Origin: Lepiota brunneoincarnata
Taxonomy: Eukaryota > Basidiomycota > Agaricomycetes > Agaricales > Agaricaceae
Reading direction: 5' to 3'
Assembly (NCBI GenBank): GCA_023014365.1
Contig: JAEBUN010000001.1
Coordinates: forward strand, 682,001 to 746,000
Length of the DNA stretch: 64,000 nucleotides
Part shown: in pieces, positions 43,977 to 53,607 of the stretch
Position numbering within the stretch: position 1 is the stretch's first letter
Layout of the letters: each line of letters opens with the position of its first letter
Notes under the pieces: model-generated
Seen by the model: the letters and a program-made list of their open reading frames with translations, nothing else
Told to the model about the DNA's origin: nothing
Database searches by the model: none
Position numbers and translations under genes: made by a program

Positions 43977-44685
43977 ATGGTCCTTTCACCCAACACACAT
44001 AGCCGTGGAGCTAGTCCTTGTCAAGGAGCTTCAATATTGTCACCTGGGTCGACAACTGAAACTGAATCATCAACCGAATCGCGTGGACTGTCGCCTGGGC
44101 CTTCAATCGAGACTCAACCATCGACTGAATCGCGTGAGCGGATGCCTGGGGTATGCGACTGCTCTAACCAACTTGCACATTGGGACATGGCGGGAGTTCT
44201 GCATCCCAACCTACCGGAGCTATGCCAGCAGGCTGTGAAGAATTATGTCAACGCTATCGCCCAGGCCAGTGGAAATGGTAGGAGTACCAAATGTACTTAC
44301 CATGGCAATAGCTGACAATCGGGACAAGTTTCCATGCTTGCAAGGAAAGAAGACAACTGCTCCGAAAATGCGTCAGCCAAGGCGGAAGGTGAGACAGCTT
44401 GACCTACAATGCCCCACTTCACTGAGAAGCTCCATAGTTATCAGGCAGGTGCCAGACCATTCTGTCGCAAGCGTGAACGGGGGGCACGCTGGTATCAGCA
44501 CACACGGGAATGCAGTCATCACTGAATCAAGAGGTGCCGATATGACCAAGACTGCAGCAGCTACAGACAGAAGCAATAGTACCATTGCTGGTAGCGTAGC
44601 ATCCACAAATGGTTGTAAGCGTGGGTTGGGGGAAAGTGGTGGAAGGAAATCTTGCAAGAAAAGAAAAGTGAGTAGATTGTCATAG
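43977..44685 (+). CDS. Hypothetical protein, two exons, 213 residues
   Basis: Exons 43977-44277 and 44345-44685 join in frame across a 67-bp intron (GTAGGA..CAAG). The N-terminus carries two Ser/Thr/Pro repeats (SPGSTTETESSTESRGL, SPGPSIETQPSTESRER). A possibly folded part follows (HWDMAGVLHPNLPELCQQ, VKNYVNAIAQASG). The C-terminus is basic and ends KSCKKRKVSRLS. It is transcribed divergently from the gene at 42115-43310, 666 bp away. No family was recognised. The start could lie further upstream. Confidence 0.5.
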
Positions 44686-46220
44686 CAGGGTTTTGTGGGA
44701 GCTAACCTTTGGAAAGATTAAAATAACCATCTGCATCAAGATTCATGAGGCAACACAGTCACCCACAAAGGTCTCCAAGAAGTTGAGCGGGAAAGATCAT
44801 GACCAGTAGAAGTGGGAGGGATATGCATATGTAGTTACAGATGTGTCCAATTGTGCCCAGTAGTCCGCAATGAGAGTTGGCACTTTCAGATAAGGTCTCG
44901 ATCAATCGGCAATGTCTGCTTCGCTAGTCATCACATATCCACTACGTAAGCATTTCATCCCCTTGAGGAGAGGGGAAGGCGGTCAGGACGCGAGCGCGAC
45001 CGTGTCCATCAGTTGCTGGGCTTTAATCCTCAAGGCGAGATAGAGGGAGAAGAGGGGCGAGAGAAGGTGGAGTAAATAATTCACTGAGTATTCGCATGAC
45101 ACAATCTGTCCTACTTTTATTCTACTGGTCCAAGGTATGTTTGGAGATGTGGGGCAGAAGAAAATGAGGCACAGAGAAGGTTTTTATCAACCACAATTAG
45201 ACCGGAACTGGAAGGGCGCGGAATAAACTACAAGGAGGGGGGAAGACAAAAAGAGATGGTAAAAATGAAGAAATTTGTGTTGGATGCATGCTCGTATAGT
45301 TCAGCCACGTACGTGTAAGTCGTGTTGAGTGTGAATTGAGCCAGGCTAGTGTAGTGGTGCAGGCATCACGGTACCAGTCCAAGTATGTCGAGGTGTGTTT
45401 GTGTAAGCCTGCAGATCTGGCTTACAAGAGAGTTATGTTGCCATGTAGTTTCCATCTTCCTCCAGCGTTCCTTCTTGCTACACTTAATCCTCCCAGTCAA
45501 GGCAACTTAAGACATCAGGGGTACAAGGTGCCTGTGGTTGTCTCCACTCGGCATTCTCTCGATCTCTCCCAGATTATACTATAGATCTGAAGCCACATCC
45601 TTGTGTATGATAGGCGGACGTGCCTTGCCCAAGAAGACGGTTTCTCTGTGTGGAAATATAGTAGGCATTTCTGCACCAAATAGGTAAACGTAAGAATGAT
45701 ACAAGCGTACTGAGAGTTGGGCCAGAATGGTGTATGGGGGTGCAAAAATTCAAGATCTGTTTCCTTGGGATACTGTTGCATCATACTCTTTGCGTATACA
45801 GATCATCGTCACAAAGCCATGCCAGGGGAGTAGAAAGATCTTTGGAGATCCAAAGACCATCATCCCAAGGCCATAATGAGGAGCAGAGGTCTTTGGAGAT
45901 CCAAAGACCGCTACAACTCTAAAGACGAGTGTAGGTTGTTGGGTTGTTCCAACGATTGAGTCGAAGTTACAGCGATGAGGTGTTGGCGTACTCACCGTTA
46001 GCATCACGCAACGAGAAATTTGTTGGAGGTCAGGTGATGTACCTGATCCGTCGATGCTGTGATCCGTTAGAGTCCCAAGCAACCACCACCACAGCTTCCC
46101 CCCAAGTCGGCAACCGCGGGCACACGTTAGCATAAGTCAAGAAACCACTCCTCATTTTATTTGACTAATTTCTTAATAGGTATCACCGCTTCACCTGACA
46201 CCCTAAGCTTGGAACCCTTG
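44686..46220. other. Intergenic stretch, no gene recognised
   Basis: Only short unconvincing ORFs are present. There is a near-duplicate GGTCTTTGGAGATCCAAAGACC-type unit around 45837-45910, where (T)CTTTGGAGATCCAAAGAC occurs twice, each an inverted repeat. Otherwise nothing was found. Confidence 0.4.
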
Positions 46221-46337
46221 TCTGAGGATCTCCTCGGACGTGCGGTTCAAGTCAACACCAGAGCTTTCATCTGAGGATCTCCCTGGATGAAGAGTTTGAA
46301 ATATTTCTACCAGCGTTTGTCTGAGGATCTCCTTGGA
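46221..46337. promoter_or_regulatory. Three dyad-symmetric repeats upstream of the 46361 gene
   Basis: TCTGAGGATCTCCTCGGA (46221-46238), TCTGAGGATCTCCCTGGA (46270-46287) and TCTGAGGATCTCCTTGGA (46320-46337) recur every 49-50 bp. Each is an inverted repeat TCTGAGGA/TCC(T)YRGA around TC. The last ends 23 bp before the ATG. Two more copies lie at 49590 and 49651, upstream of the next gene. Confidence 0.7.
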
Positions 46338-46360
46338 CATTGTCTGGCAGGATATCCATC

Positions 46361-49113
46361 ATGTCAGGACGAGTCACCATCGTGAATGGTGACACCTTCT
46401 ATTCACCCAACAGCCAGCGCGACCTCACACTGGTGGAGGATAATACATATGAGGGCTTTCGTACATTTGTGCTAGGTACCTCGACAGCCGACAATTTCCA
46501 GCAACCACGATGGTGGACTGCACAAACAGAGTGGTTGAGCTGCGTCCCCACCATGCCTGTGGCTTACAGCAGTGTATTGGTAGAGTTGCTGGCTCATATC
46601 CCACAGAAATTTACCCACACAAACCCAGATGGATTCAGCTTGCCAGAACGGGTTGTTTCGCAGTGGCTAGCGATCGAGAAGAGTCTGGATGAGGTCATAG
46701 GAATTCTGAAGGCCGAGAACGGCCTGAGTTTTGTTTGTCTGTTTGCCCCTTCTAGTTTTGGGTATCACGAAAAACATGGCACAGAATTGCACGCACGGCA
46801 TCTCGCTACCAAAGCACGCGACTGGTTTAGTATTTGGCTAGGCTTACTTCACTGGCAAATCCACAAGATCGTTGACCCTGGCTATCATGAGGGAATCACA
46901 CCTGCGAAATGGGTTGTTCAGGTCACAATGGCACGCAAGTTCAATCAGGCGCTGCTTGATAGCCTCCGGACGGCACCTCTGTTGCAGAGATACTGGGATA
47001 TAAACCAAGCAGGCGTGATTCTCCATCTCCTGCCCCAGCCATCGCAGCCAAGTCCTGCATATTTCGTGAATATCGGTGTCCCTGTATGGTACCGTTGGAG
47101 TCTTACAACGGATCCCTCATATCCTGCACCAAGTGCCCATGAACTTCAGCTGGCGACCACTTGGATTGCAAGACCACCTCACTTCCCTGCTACTGACCAC
47201 CAGCCGCTCATTGCATTTTCTGATGTACCCCGTGAACGGCCACTCCCATCTTCCGACGTTGACACCAGTGATGAGTTTATGCCATGGGAATCAGACTCTT
47301 TCCAACCACAACCACCAGATGACAATTACAATATGGAAATTGATGAGCCCACAGATGGAAGCTTACCAGACGCTCGTGTGTACCTCTCCAAGGGAGGAAC
47401 GGTGAGAATGGAGCGCACCAAGTCCAGGAGAAATATTTGGGAACCATTCTTCCAAGAACATGTGGCTGCTGTTGCTAAGCATAAAGAAAGAGGAACTCCA
47501 CTAGATCGTCAAAAATGGGAGAACCAAGAGAGGAACCCACCCACTACTAGTGCACCTGTCTTTGTCTGGGATTGGGATTTTGATGATCCCACCAAGTTTA
47601 CACGACAACTTGTGAGGAGAGATGAACGAGAGAGTACACTTGCGGAATACAGCCCAGAGCAGAAACGATATGACGCTGTTTTCAATGAGTGGCACTGTTG
47701 CACAGAGTGGGGGAAGGATAAGGAGGATAGTGACGACGAAGACACGCATGAAATCCAGGAGATTGCTGTGAGCCCAGTTGAGATGCTTCGGAGGGGGGGA
47801 GACCAAAGTCAGGCTCCTGTGAGCACAGCCGAAATTCCTTGGGGGGAGGTGCTGGAAGTTGAGCAGTCTACGCAACTGGCTCCTGTATCAACACATCTGG
47901 CAGACAGTGACCAATTTGTAGCCGACAATTTGCGGTGTGCGACTTTGGAGATCCTTTATACCCAGTTCGGCTTCACAGTCCCTGCAGACCTGAGTGAGAA
48001 CGACGCCGTGGTTGGACCTGTGAATGGGAGGAGCTTGATTCACACTTTGGGGATTACATGGACACCTTTGGAGAGTCTGTTTTTCCCCACACCATTGGGT
48101 CAAAGATGTTTAAAGTTTCTTGCCTGTTTTTCTGAGAAGCTTCCCCCACAGCCACGTATCCAAGAGTGGGACTTAGCTGACCCCAATCCTCACACCTTGA
48201 TAAACTCGCGCCAGTTGAAATTCATTCGAGTTGTAGCCAACTCAACTGATCAGATGTATATGTTTGATTTCGGATCGGAGTCCACTGTGCCCTGGAAACT
48301 TGCTGTGTATACTGCAACAGCTGCTCTTTCCATTTGCAGGATGGCAAGTGACATTAAGGAGAAAGACATGGTGCTGGAGTTGGTAATGGCTGGGACACGT
48401 TTCTGCATGCTTCAATCTGCTGCTTCCCTCAGGGCCCTTCCCACAGGGGTGCTGCCTTGACCAGTATCAGTCCCGCTTTGTCTGCTAGACCACAAGTTCA
48501 CTAAGACGGACTATGAATTCTACCATCAGCAGTGTCAGATCATTCTGAAGCAGTATCATGGTCGAGCAGCATTGTTGCATGGGGGCTTCGTTCGTCACAT
48601 CGCCCTTGACACCATTGGTATACAGGATACCCTATCTGGCCCATCAGGCAAATATCATGATGGTTCGCCCATGTATTCTGTTATGGATGCGGCAGGGAAT
48701 GAGTTTTTGGATGACGAATTAAGCCAGGATGAGTTAGACGTAATCTGTGGGTTATATGTCTCATACACAGGTCTGAGTTCTTATTCCATTCATATTTAAT
48801 GTGCCACTGACTGTGATCTTCAGGTCGAGGCGAGGACAAAAGAAAAGTGTCATGGTTTCCCTTGACACACCTTTACGAGGGATCAGGTGAAGATTTGGGA
48901 CGTTGGTCTGACTGGATGGACGATCTCTACAACAGACAAGTGGCCTGTGTGACGGGAGCCTGCGAGGATGAGAAGATAGGATTTCCTTGGACCCCATCAA
49001 TTTGGCGCCAGCGGCTGAGAGGTGCCCCTGAAGGACAAAGAGCAATGAAAGTCCTCGAAGAACGATCCAGGGAATTTATCAACAAGTTTGGTCCCCCTAG
49101 TGCCCATCGGTAG
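46361..49113 (+). CDS. Large hypothetical protein of mushroom type, one in-frame stop
   Basis: Exon 1 is 46361-48770 and exon 2 is 48824-49113, joined across a 53-bp intron; about 900 codons in all. A TGA at 48458-48460 interrupts it, yet the same frame continues with clear coding (DHKFTKTDYEFYHQQCQ, HGRAALLHGGFVRHIAL) through the intron to WFPLTHLYEGSGEDLGRW and IWRQRLRGAPEGQRAM. A CGA to TGA mutation is the simplest cause. The end resembles a family of uncharacterised proteins common in Agaricomycetes (terminal W-P-x6-E-x-S-G-E-D-x-G-R-W block); function is unknown. I chose the ATG at 46361 because the upstream codon at 46340 is only TTG. The middle third is acidic and disordered. Confidence 0.75.
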
Positions 49114-49589
49114 ATTCATCTTTTTTTTTTTGCTGGAATAGTGTCATGTAAATACTGAAGTAGCTGGAATCACAAGTCAATATATATGTTTAATCTCCAC
49201 CAGGCAAGTTGAATGAGTGTCTCGAATAGTCGGTGATGTTACACACACGCCGAAGCCAACGGCCCAACCTATACACCCGTAAAGCTGTTCCTCCTAGTTC
49301 TATGGTCACCCCCTGTCCCATCATCTATGGATCAGGGACATCGCATCTCTTGTTCCATTCACTCAGGACGAGGATGGTTAGAGGGCGTGGGAAAAAAGGG
49401 TCAGGTAACCATAATCAATCAGCCCGTTTCCTTCACACGTTGCTTTCCACCGTCATCTCTGTCGTGCTTAACTGCCTGGAACCTGTTTAATGGATGAGGT
49501 GAGTATTACGAAGGTCAAACTCTCATATATTGACACTCAGCACAGATGTTACTCCGTCATAGAAGCTAGACGCCAATCTGTGACTACCA
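49114..49589. other. Intergenic stretch
   Basis: A T-rich run follows the stop codon (49120-49131), with an AATATATATG-like AT-rich patch near 49180. There is an unconvincing ORF at 49233-49490. No recognised feature. Confidence 0.4.
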
Positions 49590-49668
49590 TCTGAGGATCT
49601 CCTCAGATGTAAGCACAGAGGCTCATTACTGCGACACCTCTTGGGTACCGTCGGAGGATCTCCTTGGA
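49590..49668. promoter_or_regulatory. Two further copies of the dyad-symmetric repeat
   Basis: TCTGAGGATCTCCTCAGA (49590-49607) is a perfect inverted repeat with a 2-base centre. TCGGAGGATCTCCTTGGA (49651-49668) is imperfect. They lie about 270-350 bp upstream of the transposase start, so all five copies are upstream of plus-strand genes. Confidence 0.65.
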
Positions 49669-49936
49669 CGCTAACTGAGAGCTCTCAAACTTACTGTGTG
49701 CAATCATTGTGTACAGTGACGCGTACTACTCTCTGGATTGGTGGATGTTAGGCCAGACATCCTACCTTCACATACCGATTCCTTATCCACACCCTCCCAT
49801 TCTGTAGAAGTGCTCCTTGCAATGAGTAATATATGCTTGTTAAAATGTCTCACGCATCCCTGTATGAGTTATTCCACATTGGCAGAGAAAGTCCACTGGG
49901 CTGTGCTATCGTGCTTTTTGTCTCTCTACTCTGACC

Positions 49937-51012
49937 ATGTCTGTCCTCTGCACCTGCGGTTGCGGCCTGCTTGTAACACATGCTACGAAACGAAACCATT
50001 TGAACGGCCATGGAAAGACATCACTCAGAGTGAGTGTCCTGGCAGAGCAAGAACGGCTGGGACACACTTCCTTCCCCCCCAATCTCCGACATTCCCAAAT
50101 TCCGCCTCAGGACCACCGGAAGAGAGACTCCAAAAAGCGGTTGCAATCCATTTCTGACCAGGATGGCAGCCGCAAGCGGATTAAGGCAGCCCAACCCGAG
50201 GTGTACCAACCTCCTGAGAAATTTCCTACCTCTCAAGCCGATATGGACCTCACAGAACCCCTCCCTGCACTAGAACAAAATCATGACAATAACTTCCCCG
50301 ATATATTGCCATCTACACACCAGTCAGACAGGTTTGTGGATAGAATCAGGCACGTGATGGAGCAGCGATGGGGAAATGGCCACCTGCGAGATGATGGTTC
50401 TGGGCCTGCCTATAGGAATGATACCAACAGTGAAGACGAGGGATTTGGTGGTGCTGCCGGAGCTGAGCCTGAAGCTTCCCAGCCTGAGGCCTGCGAGAGC
50501 GATGAAGCCTGCAAGAGCGATGAAGCCTGCGAGAGTGATGAAACCTGTGAGAACGATGAAGACAGCAAGGTTGACAAAGATGACGGTTTGTTCACGGGGT
50601 CTGAGGTAGCTGGCATTTCCTCTTGGGACATGCTTGGTGAAAAATTCGAGCGTGAAGCGGCATCTGCATCCACAGGTTTGTCCTTGCTTCATAAATCACC
50701 TGCCTCGCTAACAATACTTCAGATGTGAATGCTTTGGGGGATTTGGACCTTAATCTGCTTCGTAGCTATACACTCAAGGTGGAGGACCACATAACTGAGC
50801 GCACCTTTAGTCAACTCTGTAAAGCTTTTCCAGGCAGCAATCAGGTCAGCCTGAAAATGACCAAGAAGCATATTCGATCCCTGTCTGGATTTCAGCCCAT
50901 ACGATACAGCTGTTGTATAAACAGCTGTGTTTGCTTTGTTGGGCCATATGAAGACCTCACTGAATGCCCCAACTGCAAGGAATTGCGATACACAACTAAT
51001 GGAAAGCCACAC
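49937..51012 (+). pseudogene. Plavaka-like transposase, N-terminal part, cut by an LTR
   Basis: Exon 1 (49937-50675) starts MSVLCTCGCGLLVTHATKRNHLNGH, a short Cys/His motif. A long polar stretch with tandem EACESDEACKSDEAC units (50485-50560) follows. A 47-bp intron leads to exon 2 (50723-51012): DHITERTFSQLCKAFPGSN, SLSGFQPIRYSCCINSCVCF, then PYEDLTECPNCKELRY. The CINSCVCF and CPxCxExR blocks are as I know them from basidiomycete Plavaka (CACTA-related) transposases. The catalytic domain is missing because the Gypsy-3 LTR starts at 51013. The remainder, if it survives, lies beyond the right end of the window. Confidence 0.65.
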
Positions 51013-52260
51013 TGATACGCCGATTTCATGCCTATACATGAATTCTGTACTCCGGAACGATTCTCTACATAGAATCATTGGCTATATCATTAAAGAACTC
51101 TATAGAGGATTGGTACTATATCCCGTAGTAGCCAGTTCGACCAAACTGAGGATATTCGAGCCTCGGAAGTGTTCAAACCAGCTCATTATCACTAAGCTTA
51201 GTGAACCAAGCTATCAGAACGCTCTCCGGAGGGATTCAGGGCTCTACATAGCCTATCAAGTATACCCCGGTCGCATCAAGGGACCTTACGAGCAGTTTTC
51301 TGATGAACCCGAATGCGTTTGAACATAAAAGAATGTACCTAGCGGCTGTCGCAGGTGTATTACATCTATAGCGAGTTCAATAATGATGACCGGACCATGG
51401 AACAGAACGTCCAATGTTCGGGAGGCAATACCCGATGCCCAAAACCCTAGAAATATCAAAGACTCCTAATTAACGAGTGCTTTGGGGGTCCTGGCACTTC
51501 GGCATACTGCTTAACTGAGATTAATTACAACGGATCAAGGAATTGTCCATCCGCTATACATTCCGATCATAATTGATCTGGAAACTTAACATGCTCGCGT
51601 GGACGCAGAATAATGCAGACGAGCACGGAACACGTCTGGCTGGATTGCCATTCGTTAATCAGAGAAAAACCCATAACCCAGGGTGAGGTAGAAATGCTGC
51701 CGAACCTTCCAAAATGTTCTACAGTGCCTGTAACAATTAAGCTTATTGTTTTCTATTTCATATTTACTATCTCTTGTATGTATCCAAACAATATAAATAC
51801 GGTTGCACTTGTTCGTGAAGAAGCAAGAGGTCTCACCCCCGCTTCCACATGCAAGTCTGCGAGCCGTGATCAAGAACAGTTTCAGAGGGCTATTTAGTGT
51901 GCATCGTTAAGTGTGATTTCTTCGGTTGTCGACCAACCCAGAGACAGAGACAGAGACCAGAGTTCAGAGACCAGAGACCAGAGACCAGAGACCCAGTGCT
52001 TTGAATTGGCAGGGATTGTCCTTTCATTGTTGCACTGTACGGCTAAGATAACTTCAACGGCTGTTTGTTAACCTCTAAAAACACTACTCTCTTGAATTTC
52101 GCTGTCAGAATGCACCCCCAGAACACCCTAAAAGACGAAACTGTTCATTATCTATCTCATTCCACTTGTATTAGCTTAAGCTTATCGAATTGCGGCTAAG
52201 CTTAGTGAAAACAAGCCCACTATCTATATTAAAACCAACGAAAGTTTCTCCACCTTTTCA
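51013..52260 (+). mobile_element. 5' LTR of Gypsy-3
   Basis: A 1248-bp LTR, TGATACGCC...CTTTTCA, followed by TC and the primer-binding site TGGAGCCCACC. A TATA-like AATATAAATAC lies near 51788. The CAGAGA tract is partly contracted compared with the 52276 copy. CTAAGCTTAG occurs near 51189 and 52195, and TAAGCTTA in two more places. Left flank ACAC; the matching duplication is outside the window. Confidence 0.9.
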
Positions 52261-52262
52261 TC

Positions 52263-52275
52263 TGGAGCCCACCGC
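52263..52275 (+). promoter_or_regulatory. Primer-binding site of Gypsy-3, split by an insertion
   Basis: TGGAGCCCACCGC is interrupted by a solo LTR; the continuation CCGTGAGGGGGG starts at 53576. This copy could not prime reverse transcription normally. Confidence 0.8.
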
Positions 52276-53575
52276 TGATACGCCGATTTCACGCCTATAC
52301 ATGAATTCCGTACTCCGGAACGATTCTCTACATAGAATCATTGGCTATATCATTAAAGAACTCTATAGAGGATTGGTACTATGTCCCGTAGTAGCCAGTT
52401 CGACCGAATTGAGGATATTCGAGCCTTGGAAGTGTTCAAACCAGTTCATTATCACTAAGCTTAGTGAACCAAACTATCGGAACGCTTTCCAGAGGGATTC
52501 AGGACTCTACATAGTCTATCGAGTATACTCCGGTCGCATCAAGGGACCTTACGAGCAGTTTTCTGATGAACCCGGATGCGTTTGAATATAAAGAATGTAC
52601 CTAGCGGCTGTCGCAGGAGTATTACGTCGAAAGCGAGCCCAATAATGATGACTGGACCACGGAACGGAACGTTCAACGTTCAGGAGGCGACACCCGATGC
52701 CCAAAACCCTAGAAATATCAAAGACTCCTAATTAACGAGTGCTTTGTGGGTCCCGGCACCTCGGCCTATTGCTTAACTGAGATTAATTACAACGGATCAA
52801 GGGACTGTCCATCCGCTATACATTCCGATCATAATTGATCCGGAGTCTTAACGCGCTCGCGTGGATGCAGAATAATGCAGACGAGCACGGAACACGTCTG
52901 GCTGGATTGCCATTCGTTAATCAGAGAAAAACCCATAACCCAGGGCAAGGTAGAAATGCTGCCGAACCTTCCAAAATGTTCTACAGTGCCTGTAACAATT
53001 AAGCTTATTGTTTTCTATTTCATATTTACTATCTCTCGTATGTATCTAAACAATATAAATACGGTTGCACTTGTTTGTGGAGAAGCAAGAGGTCTCACCC
53101 CCGCTTCCACATGCAAGTCTGCGAGCCGTGATCAAGAACGGTTTCAGAGGGCTATTTAGTGTGCGTCATTAAGTGTGATTTCTTCGGTTGTCGACCAACC
53201 CAGAGACAGAGACAGAGACCAGAGTTCAGAGTTTAGAGTTCCAGAGTGCTAGAGACAGAGACAGAGACAGAGACCAGAGTTCAGAAACCAGAGACCAGAG
53301 ACCAGAGACCCCGCGCTTTGAATTGACAGGGATTGTCCTTTCATTGTTGCACCGTACGGCTAAGATAACTTCAACGGCTGTTCGTTAACCTCTAAAACAC
53401 TACTCTCTTGAATTTCGCTGTCAGAACGCACCCCCAGAACACCCTAAAAGACGAAACTGTTCATTATCTATCTCGTTCCACTTGTATTAGCTTAAGCTTA
53501 TCGAACTTCGGCTAAGCTTAGTGAAAACAAGCCCACAATCAATATTTAAAACCTACAAACGTTGTTACCTTTTCA
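52276..53575 (+). mobile_element. Solo LTR inserted in the primer-binding site of its own family, TSD ccgc/ccgt
   Basis: A 1300-bp LTR very similar to the neighbouring 5' LTR. The 4-bp duplication CCGC (52272-52275) and CCGT (53576-53579) shows it is a separate insertion and not part of a tandem LTR array. It has a longer CAGAGA tract (53205-53310). Confidence 0.88.
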
Positions 53576-53607
53576 CCGTGAGGGGGGTTTTCAGTTGAAT
53601 TTCATGA

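Noticed and set aside
48393..48474. An intron removing the TGA at 48458
   Set aside because: The plausible GTAATG..CCAG intron is 82 bp and would break the frame; the straight reading matches on both sides.
51013..53575. A tandem duplication or array of 1.27-kb repeats
   Set aside because: The primer-binding site fragment between them and the CCGC/CCGT duplication show a 5' LTR plus a separate solo LTR insertion.
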